Source: Planococcus citri
Taxonomy: Eukaryota > Arthropoda > Insecta > Hemiptera > Pseudococcidae
Direction of reading: 5' to 3'
Assembly: GCF_950023065.1 (NCBI RefSeq)
Contig: NC_088677.1
Coordinates: forward strand, 26,867,230 to 26,931,229
DNA length: 64,000 nucleotides
Part shown: in pieces, positions 35,673-48,777 of the stretch
Position numbering within the stretch: the first letter of the stretch is position 1
How the letters are laid out: each line of letters opens with the position of its first letter
Notes under the pieces: generated by a model
What the model was told of the DNA's origin: nothing
Seen by the model: the letters and a program-made list of their open reading frames with translations, nothing else
Database searches by the model: none
Translations under genes and position numbers: made by a program

Positions 35673-37706
35673 TTAATATTGAAATTTGAATTATCTTGTA
35701 AGATATGCAAATTATGTTGTGTATAATGTTGTTTATTACAAATTTCATGCTTCGAACTAAACTATTTAATACTTATTGTAAACTTCATTAATTTTATATT
35801 TCAATTTTTTTCTTACCTTCAATACATGCATTATTACTGAACGATTTTTTGAATTTTTTTACAACACTAATTCTTCGATGGTTCTAAAAATACCGATTGT
35901 ATTCCTTTGACGAACACCCAGTACTATACAGATCATAGCGTATTTCAAATTTCAATAATCATATTTTTCAAAATCGTGATCCTAAAAAATATTAATAACC
36001 CACTCGATTCAATATTACAAGTTAATAATTTATTTGTAAATTAATTACATAACAAATTATTTATAAAACTGTAACTTTTCTAATACGAAATTAGAATAAA
36101 TAAAACAATCTTTCCATAAACATAATGCGATCGAATACAAATAACACGAATTAATGCTACCTAATGTAAGATTTCTTTTACTTAAGAACGAATGTTAAAC
36201 TAAATATTTTTTAATACTAATCTCACATTATTTTGGTATACATTTACATAACTTTTTTAAAAAGGAAAAAAAAACATGATATTAGTTTTGAAATAAAATT
36301 TATTTAAAAAAAAAGAAAAATAATGAAAAACAATAAATTTTGTGAGATCAAAAAATTTAAATTATCTTAAAAATTGCATTAGTTTAAAGAAGGTTATTTT
36401 TTAAAAACGTAAACGTAAATAAAACAGAAGAAAATAATAATAACTGGATCTAAAACAGCGTTGATTTAAAATACAATAAGCTCAATTTTAAAAGAAAATT
36501 GAATAAAACAATCGAGAATACGTTTCGGTAATATGGCTACCGTTTCAAAGAAGAACGGTTATTCAAAGCGTATATTTTATGTGAGAATAATAAACTTTTT
36601 TTTTCTTTTCGAACATCGATTCGTAAAATTTATACATGATCGGAACTTCATTAACGTCGTTTCACTATTAACGAACAATCACAGCCTACTTTGTGGGAAT
36701 GACTGATATTTGTTTCACTTCACTCTTCTCATTTTTTTTCCAATCGCGATGCACCAGACACCCATGACAGCAATACTAACAAAAAATTATAACATTGACG
36801 TCTAGTTCCGTTTGTTTTCAAAGATTTCTTTACGTTTTATCACATACGTATTTATAATTTACAAATTTATGAAAAAAAAAAAAAATTAAGTAATATTAGG
36901 TATTTATATATACGATCATAAATGATAATAAAAATGAACATATGAACTCGAAACTTTATCCACCTTGCAGTCAGTAGTAAAATGCACGTAATAAAATTTT
37001 TTAAACGTACGAAAAATACATTAAAATTAATCTCTACCGTCTAATCAATAGTAAATTATTTGTAGAAATTAAAAATTACCAAAAATATTCATTCTCACTA
37101 AATTCTCTCTGTATAGAGCAATATTATAATTCAATTATTTATAAAATAAACGTATAAACAAAAATAAAAACAGGGAAAGGAGGGGGAGGGGGGAGGGGGT
37201 GGGTTTGTTTTTACAAAAACAAGAGAAAAATTTCAAGCATAAAATACTACGATCAAATTCGTTAACGGGTATTATATTTGCTTGGAATAGTTTGTTATTA
37301 ACCACTAAAAAAGAAGAAAAAAAAAACACGAAAATCTAAATTTTAAAATGACAACAACAATAATAAAATAAGCCATCTATAAATTATTAATCACTATAAA
37401 TTAGATATATACATAAGAGGAAAAAAACCTAACAGTATTTTGTCACAAATGATAACACTAAAAATGCAGCGAGTTCCCATGATTAGATATCTTAATAGTT
37501 TCTTTAAAATTGAGGAAAAAAAAGAAGAGAAAATGCGTTTTCGTTATATACCGTTTAGCTATAATAAATAGTATCTGAAAATAATGAAGAACAAAAAAAA
37601 TTGGAGTTCGCGTTTTTTTAAAATCGAGATCGTCGTTTAAAATCAAAATTCTAGTTACCTGTACCGGGCATTTCATCAGAAAGATATTTCATCTCGATGA
37701 ATAAAT
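35673..37706. other. 3' region between convergent PFDN1 and SMG6
   Basis: The region is AT-rich and holds the 3' untranslated ends of PFDN1 (plus) and probably a long one for SMG6 (minus). Several TTTATT words around 36,040-36,070 could serve SMG6 as AATAAA on its strand, but the true site cannot be fixed. No other gene is seen. A purine-rich G-run lies at about 37,176-37,201. Confidence 0.5.
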
Positions 37707-40700
37707 TTAATGAAGATCAGCCCACGTAATGAAATCTAGAACCGTTTGCACTGGCATATTACTCGATAATGCTTTCACTCGTAAATTTCTGTCTTCCGTA
37801 AGCAGCACTACTTCGCGATAAATTTTCTTTTGTTGGTCTACAAACGAAGGAAAAAATGATTATTTAATATTAATATTAATCAACGATCGTTAATTCGTTA
37901 TAAAACAGTGACAAACTATTCGCAAAAATTACCCGAAGTATTATCAACTGCAGCACTATTCTTACACAGGTTCATACAAGTGGTCAATATTTTATCGTCA
38001 TTTTTTTCAACCTGTTAAAAAAAATTGACAAAATCATAAATTAAATACAATTTTACGTAGGGACATTTTTTGGGAGGGAGGGAGGAGGGGAGGGGGGGGG
38101 AATAATAGGAAGTGTTTGTGAATCACTGAACCGATTCTAAAAATGTAAGATCACAAGAAGCACAATTGTATTGGTTTCACAGCAAAACGAATTTTGATAC
38201 TTTTGGGACACCCTGTATATCAAAATATTTTTTTCATCACAACGAAAAGCTTGAGCAGGGCCACTAATCAATTTTCTCCAAAATGAGGTAAAAAGAAACA
38301 GAAAAATTTTTTGATCATTGATTTAAAAAATCTAATGATGAAACTTTATAGCAAAAGAATGGATTTTTTTGACAATTTTTAATAAAGAACCGAAACTTTA
38401 TTGTTGGCAAAAAAATGAGCTATGGCCATTTCAACAAAAAGCGAGACTTTTTGCCATTTTTGGCAGAAAGCGAGACTCTCACAATACTTCAACAAGAGGC
38501 AGGCCTTTCCACAATTTTTGGCAAAAAAGCAAAACAGCAATTTTGCAAAAAGCGACGATTTTTGACAATTCTTCACAAAAAACAAAATTTTGACAATATT
38601 ATTGACAAAATTCGAAAATTTTCTCATAAAAAAATTTTTTTCAACATTTTTTTGGAGACAAATGACACTCTACGGTAATTTTTAGCAATTTCTGGGGAAA
38701 AACGAGCCTTTTGGATAGTCTTTGGAAAATAGTGGATTTTTCAGTTATTTTACTAAAAATCAAGATTTTTGACAATTTTAGCAAAAAGCACGATTTTCTG
38801 GGAATTATCGGCAAAAAAACAAATTTTTTGGATAATTTGGAACTGAAGTGAAATTTTTGCAGCAAATTTAGCTAAAAAACAAAAAGTTTTGCCAATAATC
38901 AAAATTTTGATAATTTTAACAAAAGGGGGACTTTTTGGCAATCTAGACTTTTTTTTAACTTTTTGGTAATTTTTGGGAAAAATGAGATTTTTTACTCAAG
39001 CAATTTGGAAAAAAGTGGAATTTTTCAGCTATTTTATTAAAAATCAAGATTTTTGATAATTTTAGCAAAAGAAGGATTTTTTAGGAATTATTGGCTAAAA
39101 AGCAAAATTTTTGGATAATTTGGAACTGAAGTGAAAATTTTGCTAAAAAGCAAAAAGTTTTGTCAATAATCAAAACTTTGATAATTTTAACAAAAAGCGA
39201 GATTTTTTGGAAATCTAGGCTTTTTTTCAACTTTTTGATAATTTTTGAGAAAAGTGAGATTTTTTACTCAAACAATTTGGAAAAAATTGGAATTTTTCAG
39301 ACATTTTATTAAAAATCAAGATCTTTGATAATTTTAGCAAAAACCAGGATTTTTTAGGAATTATTGGCTAAAAAGCAATTTTTGGACAATTTGGTACTGA
39401 AGTCAAATTTTTGCAGCGAATTTTGCTAAAAAGCAAAAAGTTTTGTCAATAATCAAAACTTTGATAATTTTAACAAAAAGCAGGATTTTTTGGCATTCTA
39501 GTCTTTTTTTCAACTTTTTGGTAATTTTTGGGAAAAGTGAGATTTTTTACTTAAGCAATTTTTTTGAAATTTTTAGGTAATGAGCAAGACTTTCATAGTT
39601 TTAGCAAAAAGTACGAGTTTTTGGTAATTATTGACAAAAAAGTGGGATTTTTTTACAATTTTTGTAGCGAAGCTTTTTTGAGAATTTTTGAAATTTTTTG
39701 CCAAAAAAGCAAGATTTTTAGGTAATTTTTGGAGAAGTTTTTTTTTTCAAAATTATTTATGTACTTGGTGAGATTTTTTTTAGCAATTTTTCAAAAAAGG
39801 AAAAACTTTATGTAGGTATCCAAATTCTTGGCAAAACACAGAACATCTACAATTTTAGGAAAATTCAAAACAATTAGGCAATTATCAAAAAGTGATATTT
39901 TTTTGTAATTTTTGTCAAAAATTCAAGATTTTTTTTGTTTTTGGGAATTTTTAACAAAGAAGGGATATTTCTGCGGAAAAATTGAATTGAGAAGATTTCT
40001 GGAATTTTTTGCAAGGAACGGAACTTTTTGGCAATTTTGACAAAAGAAAAGATATTATTTGCAATTTTAGATCGAAAAGTTTTGAAAACTAAAACGTTGA
40101 AAAAGAAGTTACGTTTAGTAACCAGCTTCCACCCTGTGGAGAGGGGAGGGAGGGGGTTACATATCTCAAAACATCAACTTACCTTGCTGTAGTCTTCTTC
40201 GCTGGTAAATCTCGTAGAAGGAAGAACAGAACCGCGAGTTGTAACACATTTAATATTAGTATAGGAAGATCGATTTTGTAAAAATTTCAAAGCATGTCTT
40301 GCTTTATCCGAAACAATTTCATCTTTCCGAGCACCTCTGGCAATACCTTCGAGTTCGCTTAAAACTGAATTTAAAAAAAAAATTACATTACCAAACATCT
40401 TCAGAAAGTAAATGTAGGTACTTGCTGCTGGTGAAACCTTACCTACGACAGGAATCATTAACGAATACAAAGGCCTTTGAGCAACCGAAACAGCTTTAAC
40501 TATTTTCTCCAATTCTGATAAACAGTCGATAAAACAATTGGTGTCCGGCACGAGGTAATGCGGTTTAATTTCCATTTCAACGCTGAACGCTGCCAATTCC
40601 TTATTAATAGTTTCCTGAAGTTGAAAAAAAAATACCACGTGTTAAATTCATCGATTGAAGATTTCGAAATTTTCACATTGCAACAGATTCGTTACTTTTT

Positions 40701-43700
40701 TATCCCTGATATATTTTTCTCGTTTTTGGTGTATACGTTCCAGTTCCTTTTTACGGTACAGTAGCCCTTTTTGATCGCCTTCCACAGCGTTATCTTTATA
40801 ATTATTTCTCTCCGGATCGTCGTCGTCATTCTTATAATCACTTTCAGCGTCGCTCCAATGGTCTTCGATATTTTCACAATCACTCTGCGAATGCAAATTC
40901 AGTATTACGTTAATTTTTATTAATTATCTAATTTTTTTGAAACATAAAAATATCGATCTTACCTGATTTTTTGGCGTTATCACTTCTTCAACAACGGAAA
41001 TATATTCGTCCAATCCCGTCTCGGTTTTATGTAACTTTAACACCGGCGGATCAATACCGCATAGAAAGACGGTACCGAAAAATAATATTCGGTGGATTCT
41101 TAAACATACTTGAGCCAATTCCTGGAGAAAAATTCATAACGCATTAAAAATCAAAAATATTTTAATGGAAATGGAAATAATAATGTCGAGAACATTCGAC
41201 AAAATTTACCATTTCTATGTGTTTATAGGTGTAGCAAGCAGGTTGTGTATTATACATCAAAGGAGTAAATCCACTAAGCGTAATATCTTCTTCTAGAGGT
41301 ATTTTCACCATATCGGCGTAATCTGAAGAAGGAAAAAGCAAAAGATAATTAAATAAAATCACGAAATTAATTTTTTTCTGTATTGGTAAAAACAAACCTT
41401 GTTCATCGCTGGATGTAACCAAGATAGGTTCTTTAAATCCAACTTTCACGAGAATATCTTGATAATCTAATTCTTCCAGAAGATTTATAAACGTTGCTAG
41501 AGCGCTCCAGCAATCCCCACATCCACTGTAAATAATTTTCAAAAAAAAAAAACATTATTTCAGTTTCAATTTTAAAACGATCGATTTCTTATTTGTTCGA
41601 AATCTCTCGCTGAATTACCTTATTCTGTAATCTTGGCAAGATGGAGGCGGATTCCACACATCGCCGTGACAAAACAGCCAATCGCACCATAACTAAAAAG
41701 TAATAATAATTTTAGATAAAGTTCTTTCATTTTATCCTCAATTCGAGAGACGTACGTAAGATATGTACTCACTTTGACAGCAGGTAATAAAATCAACACA
41801 TCCGAATGCACCATAAGCGGATATTTCCACGTCATTGCATCGGCATGTTCTTTCATCTGTTGCAGTTGCTCTCTCAGCAGCTGTATACATCTGTTTATAA
41901 TAATACTAAACATTTGTAAACTAATAACTAAAGCAGATTCTTGAACTGCAGAATGGTAACCAGATTCTAATTGAGGATCTGCAACAAACAGGTAACATTT
42001 TCAAAGTTAAGTAGAGAATTTCGATGTAAGTTAGGTTAGGTTAGAGTTTACACACTGATTTACCTTTCAATTGACCGTTATCAATTGCGAACATATTTAA
42101 GGCTAGTAATTGTAATAAACGAGGAGTAGTGACAGGAAGTGGCGAGTGGCTCAATAATACTTTGAATTCGGTCAACATTTCTATAGCTGCTTCTTGTAAA
42201 GTTTCCATTCTGCGGAGAAATATTTCGCGATTATTTTCTAGCATAGAAATAAACGTAATTTGAGAACTTTTCTTACTTCTTGAATGAATACTCACCCTAC
42301 TTTACAAAATAATTTTCCATGGACGTGTAGGAAACTCATTAAAAACCGTTTATTAACCTGAAATAGCGATGAAAAAAATATTAAATGCTGATTATAAGAG
42401 TTATGGAAAGTTCCCTTTGATGAAAAAGGAAAAATATAGACCAAAAGGAGAAGGTAAATCAAAGTTTGAATCAATTTGAAAAAGTGAGCCTTCCCGAATT
42501 TTAAGTTCAGCCAAAAATGAACCTTTCTTAAAGTCAGCCACCTCAAAATTCTGCATCCTTTTCCATTCAAAAATTTACCTCAGCTGCAGATATCTTGAAT
42601 AATTCATCGTCGCTTTCTTCATTACATTCCTGAGAGGTAGAGGTAGTTCGTTGAATCCTTCTGCCATCATCTGGCCTAATCCATATTTCCTTTCTTAACA
42701 TGCTACCGTTTATGACGCTTTCTTTCTCCTTGGCCTTTTCTTGCTTCTTCTTTTCTTTCAATTCGCGTCGCATTTTTTCAACTTGTTCATACTGTATAGA
42801 AAAACATTAATTAGTACAAATTCATTGGGATTTTCAACTTTAAAAAAAAAAAAAAAAAAACTTTATGCGGATTTCATAGCTTCGGACGGTTAGAATTCGA
42901 CAGTTTTTGAACGTTTACTCGTAGTTTATTGATGAATTTCAAATATTCGTTTTAAAACTGCCCAATTCTGTTTTATTTCAAATTTACTCTTGGCAAATCC
43001 GCCTGAAGCTATGCAATCCTCTCAAAGTTGAAATTGAAAAGTCCAATTCAAAAAGTATCCATTATTTTAATAGATAAGATATTTACTTTTTTACGATTTT
43101 CGTCGAATAATGCCAGCAAACTATCTCTAGCGGTGAAAAAAGGATTGGACGCCATTAAGCTCCTCATGTAGTAATAAACAGCGTCAAATTTTTTTCTCTG
43201 TAAGAATTAAGTAGATTTTAATTCGAAAATATTCGTAATGCTTCAATTATGTATTTTTGGACATATTCTTCTTACCACACAAACAGCTAAAAGAGCTAAC
43301 TGATGGTAAGGTTTTCCGTTCCTGGGATTCAGTTGGTTAGCTTTAATATACCATCTGAAAAAAATATAAAATATTATGAATCTTCAGTCGTACAACAAGT
43401 AAAATAAATAATCGATATTATATTTAAATTATTAATTTTCATCTGTACTGGCTCTCATCTTTCCCAGCTCATTTTCAGTAACCCATTTTTTTTTTGAACA
43501 TCTTGTACACATTTGTCTAAACTGGCAATTTTTGAAAAATCAAAAAATTCAAGAATTTGTTTTCATTAAAATTTTTTTATCATTTTTTCTCGAACAAACA
43601 ACAAAATTAATCCTAAATGATTTTTTCATTTTAACCCCCCCCCCCCCCACCCCCATTTTGAAGCTCCCAGAAATTTTCTAATTCCTCTGCGAGGATCAAA

Positions 43701-46700
43701 AATGAACTTTTGCACTTGTAACTATGCTGGGTGCTGATTGGACATCCTCTCGATTATTTTGGGAGCAACCACAAAATTTCAAGAGAGCCAATTCAAAAAT
43801 GAATTTCTGATTAATTTTGTAAATTCCAGAAAACAAGAAAAATTCACAAAAACAACACATCAAGAGCGTTTGTTTTTTCGTTGAGATATTGTTTGATGTG
43901 TCTACATGACAGCAGCGCCCCCCCCCCCCCCAATTCGAAAACAATCACAATTTAACCATTTTGAAGATTCTTGAAAATTTTGAAATTTCGGAGAAAATTA
44001 AAAAATCGCTGGAAGCTCCATAATGGTCAAAACGTGGTGAGGCATGAAATAAAGTAATTTACTCGTACAAGTTCTGTTCGTTAAAAAATAAAAAAACGCC
44101 ATAAAATAGCCTTTTTGAATTCTTCAAAATTTCAAAAATTTCCTCAAAGTTCAAAAATCAACTTCAGCATGAAAAATTTTGGTTACAGAAGTTTTAAGAC
44201 ATGCTCTTTCGATAATCCGGATTTGTTCAAATCGAAGAGTGCCAGTTGAAAAATTTCCTTCGAGAGTACCGTCGAAAAATACTTACTGTCTGGCGCTAGT
44301 AAAGCTAGAAGATTCTTCGCTGGTCTCTTTGTATCTGGCCAAATCGCCCAGAAACAGGTAAATTTTTTGAGCAGATATTAAAACTAAACCTATTAATCCT
44401 AATCCTTTGGTAGTCGGACATTCGACGTTGAGGAAGTCGTCGATTTTAACTTTGTGAACACTTTCCAATAAAGCCATTAAATTATGAAAATAATCAGTTC
44501 CCTGTAATAGGAAAATCACAATTAGTACCGCTGGAAAAATTCCGAACACGAGAAAAACCACCGTAGAAAAGATGAACTTACTTGATTAATAACAGAAAGA
44601 AGCAAATTTCTGTATTCCGGCGCATTCATCGGATCATCTACGATACGTTTCCTGAGCAATTCGATCACATTATGGAATAAAATTTTCCACATATGCTGCT
44701 CGACGTTTTCCGTTTCGCAGAATTTCAAATCAGTCGCCAGTAACGTGCGGAAAGCTTTTTGAAGGAAATCCCTGCGAAAAAGAAACACACAAGTTATACG
44801 TATATCTACTTTTTACAGTACATCGATACATTTTCCAAGGGAAACGTACCTCAAAGCGCTGATTTTCTCCCAATTCAGAAGCAGACCCGGAGACATCAGT
44901 AAGCTCTGCAGCTCGGTATCCGCTAAGCTGATATCCAGTAACAAATGAGCGTTATTATGAGACCGGAAACTCTTGGAATACGCGTCGTACCAAGCAGGCC
45001 TAGACATGGCATGAGGATCGGCAGAAATATAAGCACCAGGAGGCGGGATAACAACATTTGGCGGTACGTTTGTATCGCAATACGGCGGCGGAATGTACAT
45101 TTGATTGGGATGTTCGCTGAGAACGGCGTTAGGTGGGTAATGAGACGGTACTGGTTGAGAAGTTGATTGAACGGCAGCTCTACTCGACTGATTCGATACG
45201 ATTATCGGTTGTTTAGGATTGGTCGGATTGTACAATTGTTTGACAGATTTGTTTGGAAATGCCGAATAAGACGCCGGCGGTGCTGAAGAAGGGTATTTCG
45301 GCGGCGATGATTTCACTTCGGAGCTCGCTGGTCCAACTGCGTGACTTTGAGGGATTTTAATTATACCGGCCACGTTATCGCTGTTGGCGTTCGCTGCAAA
45401 AATAATACAACATTAATAAGAGAACTAAACAGTGAAAAATTTACAAAAAAAAAATGGCGAGAAAAAAAAAGAAACTTTACGAACATAATATTTCCTAAAA
45501 TTTTCAACAAATTTAGCAACTCTTAACAAGAAAAGTTTAAAGTTCGTACTTGTAAAATAAATCCACTAGATAACCTTTTAACCAAAGTTCACTTCTCAAG
45601 GTCAATTAGAGAAAAAAAAAATTCGAATGAAACTTTTCCAAAAGCACGAAGCACCGCGAATGGAAAAATCGTAAAATTATATTTTTAACGATTATTTATT
45701 TGGAAAATTGCCACAATTATTTTTTTAACAAAATAATTTATCGTAAAGAGGTTTACTTCGGTTGAAACGAGCCTTAAAATTGAAAATAATAAATACGCAT
45801 TTGACGCATTTAATTTCTATTTATTAATTTTATCAATTAAAATATCAACTGTTTTTAAATATATCGTTTGAATATTTTTCCATTTCCACGAACTGTTTTT
45901 TTCCAACGAACGATTAAAATCGAAACAGTAATACGATCACTAGAACAGAAATAAAATTATCCCATGCTCCGTTCAAACATGACGATAGAATTCGTTAAAT
46001 TCATGCCGTCCAACACGAATATTATGAAACGTTGCAAAGAGTAAATAGAGCACCAAGTGATTAAAACCTGCTGACGTCGAGTTTTTTTACGCCATTGTGT
46101 TGATACATCATGCAAGTTCTCACATAAACTTCGGCAACTCGAACCCAGCGTTAATTTTTTTTTCAAAATATACTCGAACATGGAGTAATACGGGAAATAG
46201 TTTTAAAAAGTTCTTTCTGATTCTCTTACAATGTTGAAAAAATATTCATTCGAGAAAAAAAATCGAAAAAATAATCTAAGAAAATCAAATTACTTTCAAA
46301 TCTACAGTGATAATAATTTTTTTGCTAGTTAAAAAATTTAAAAGTATCATGCATCACAAATCTACACAAATCAGCTACTCTAAAATACGATAAAATCATA
46401 ATATAAGACACAAAAACACAAATTTAAATTAAATCAAGTTGGCAACATGCCAAATGACATATTAAAACTAGCAGGCTACTTTTGTGCGAATCGAGACGAG
46501 AAAAAAAATGATAAAAATAATTCTATTTTTTTTTCTAAAAATTTCAACATCCCTGAAGAAACGAAATAAAATAAATATATAAAACGTAAAATTAGAACTT
46601 ACTCTGTTCTCTAACAATAGCGGGTAATTCGTTTATTTTATTATTTATTTTGATTTTATTGCTAATTTTTTCATGGTCGTTAGAATTATTCCGGTAGTTG

Positions 46701-48768
46701 TCGAATTTATTATCGTTCCGATAATTATTGCGCCCCATGATACCCAATCGATTTCTCGAAGGACTAGGATTCTTGTTTCTTCTCCACGATAAATACCCAT
46801 CGTTCGAATCGGTACGATTATCATTATTGGTCGATCGACCCGGCCTGTGATCGTCGTCGCTATCTTTTTTACGATTCTGATTCTCGTTTTCACTCGGATT
46901 TCGACTCCTGTTAGTGGTTTGTTTGCGTTCGAAGCTGAAACTGTAAAATACACGAATTTAATACCAAATCGGAGAATTCTCGTAGGAATCGTGATAAGGA
47001 AACTTGAAACACTGAATCGGTGAAAATTATTTTAAATATAAGGCGTACATTAACTTACCCTCGACGTTTCCGAAACTCACGTCTGCAGTGAAATGAAATT
47101 ATTTATATTTTAATCATGCTAAAATCCTACTCGAATATAGTTATATCTAAACTTATATCCAATTCGAAAGATAAAATAATGAAAGAAATATTTTCCAATT
47201 ACCTTCTACGTTTCTTGCGGTCTTTCTTTTTATCCGGCGAATTTTCGTCGTTTTTATGAAAATCGTCAGCTTCGCACATGTTCCTTTCAAAGTACAATTG
47301 CTCCCGTTCTACTTCTTCGGCCCAATTCTACGATAAATAATCGATTAAAATAAAAACTAAAGAAAAAATTAACCCGAATATAAAAAAAACTTACAAAATC
47401 TTCATCGTTATTTTCAACAATATCTAGCACTTCGTCTTTACGACTCTCTTCGTTCGGTTCATTTTCAACGATATTCTTCTTATTCGACTCGATCTTCGCA
47501 TCGGGACTGGTTTCTTGAACCGAATCATTAGAATTCCAAGACTTTTCAGTCGACGCTGGTGTTTCAGAGCTGATAACATTCGATCGTTTTTTCTCCTCAG
47601 AACTACCAGACTGATCAGTACCAGGTCTTTCATCGAAAGGTTTCGGCTTTTGGAAAAATCTCGAGTTTCTAGGATTCTCTTTATTATTCGATTTGAAATG
47701 AGCATTCCTGTTATTTTTCGGCGGCAGTGTTTGAGAATATCGATTGTCCCGGTTCGAATTACCGAACTGTTGTTGTTGCTGTTGTCGGTTCTTCATGTAT
47801 TTATCCAAATCTTCTTGTTTGATTCCTCTACTCTCTAAAAATTGACGTTGTAGTCTGGGAGCCCAAGAGCTAAATGCGTCCGGTATTGAGATAGAATTCG
47901 AACTGTTACGACGAGGTAGACTACGGCCCATTCTGTTCTTTTCGTTAGCATTACCTCGATCGTTACGATCGTTACGATCATTTCGATCGTTTCTGGGGTT
48001 TCTATCGTTGAAAGAAGATTCGTTACCGTAACGATGATAATTATTAGAACCTTTCAATTCGGAATTATAATACGTATTTCTGTCCTCGTTATACGACGAA
48101 TTATTCTTATAGCCGCCGCCATTGCCACTGCCACTGCTGCCGCCACCACCTTTATTAGCGGATTGATTTTGCGAATCGTAGTTATCTCTAGAATCGAATT
48201 TCTTGTACTCCGAGTTCTCTTTCGGGTAATCTTTCCAATTAGATTGATTATCGTTGTTTTTATAACCACGTGTAAACTGTTTACTTTCGACGTAACCGCC
48301 TCGACTTTGATGATGGCTGTTATCATACTGAACGGAATTATTGACGAATTCGTTTTCACGATTCATAGCTCCGTCCCTATTGGAATACGACGGTTTCTGA
48401 TTATCTAACGGAGCGTGCGAAGTGGAATTATAATTATGACTTTCGTTCACATTCGAGCTATCGCTTCTAGAGGTACGTTGTTTTGGCACGTAAATACTAG
48501 CGTCCGGTTTTTTGGTCTTTTTTCTGTCTTTATCGAGCGATTTATCATTATGCGAATCGTATCGGTTAAAGGAACTGCTTTCGTGGGGAACTCTATCTAC
48601 ATCGTAGTCGTCTTTTGCGTCTCTAGAATTATCCGGTCTACCCGAATAATCGTATTTGTAATATCTATTCGATTCGGCCGGATCTGTCCGTTTCAATGGT
48701 CCACTACCAGGTCGGTATATTTCTCTTTCGCGTTGTGGTCTAATTCGTCTGTCAAATTTTCCGTCCAT
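37707..48768 (-). CDS. SMG6: SMG6, nonsense-mediated decay endonuclease
   Basis: This endonuclease cuts mRNAs near premature stops during nonsense-mediated decay. I read 22 coding exons: 48768-47395, 47327-47203, 47082-47059, 46940-46603, 45393-44850, 44771-44582, 44501-44287, 43354-43276, 43197-43087, 42791-42579, 42357-42296, 42209-42064, 41978-41773, 41692-41619, 41525-41398, 41322-41210, 41121-40963, 40884-40696, 40614-40443, 40364-40183, 38011-37933, 37837-37707. All have GT..AG ends and keep phase, giving 1617 residues (human is about 1420). Residues 1-800 are low-complexity, rich in N, S, R and D, and include KKPDASIYVPKQR, which resembles an exon-junction-complex binding motif. Residues about 790-1010 form the 14-3-3-like/TPR region, followed by helical repeats. 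The C-terminal PIN domain has the acidic triad D1454 (VPDTNCF), D1553 or D1554 (KNDDKIL) and D1590 (LLTEDRN), so it should be active. The start is the first in-frame ATG after an acceptor, so a 5' non-coding exon is likely. Confidence 0.95.
38345..40085. repeat. degenerate higher-order repeat in the SMG6 intron
   Basis: This fills most of the 2.2 kb intron before the last two SMG6 exons. A short motif like 'agcaaaaagcNagattttttggcaatttt' recurs about every 40 bp. A higher-order unit of about 275 bp appears at least three times, marked by 'gataatttggaactgaagt' at about 38,830, 39,112 and 39,383. The array is very rich in A and T runs. It has no coding role. Confidence 0.7.
43355..44286. other. 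SMG6 intron with C-runs
   Basis: This 0.93 kb intron lies between the exons 44287-44501 and 43276-43354. It contains two C-runs (about 43637-43653 and 43917-43932) and no frame with a recognisable product. I see no nested gene or terminal repeats. Confidence 0.6.
45394..46602. other. 1.2 kb SMG6 intron
   Basis: AT-rich intron between the exons 46603-46940 and 44850-45393. No nested gene, inverted repeat or RNA gene is seen. The frame at 45957-46181 on the minus strand has no family pattern and lacks a splice partner. Confidence 0.6.
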
Positions 48769-48777
48769 TCCATATAT

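Noticed and set aside
42031..42046. TTAGG repeats (insect telomere motif) inside SMG6, a gene also called EST1A
   Set aside because: Only about three imperfect units lie in an intron. This is too few for an interstitial telomere, and the link to the gene's telomere role would be coincidence.
48034..48408. Long frame antisense to SMG6 exon 1, hydrophobic in translation
   Set aside because: It is the mirror of a biased coding exon and has no start context or splice structure of its own. The neighbouring antisense frames at 47,515-47,838 and 48,415-48,783 are the same effect.
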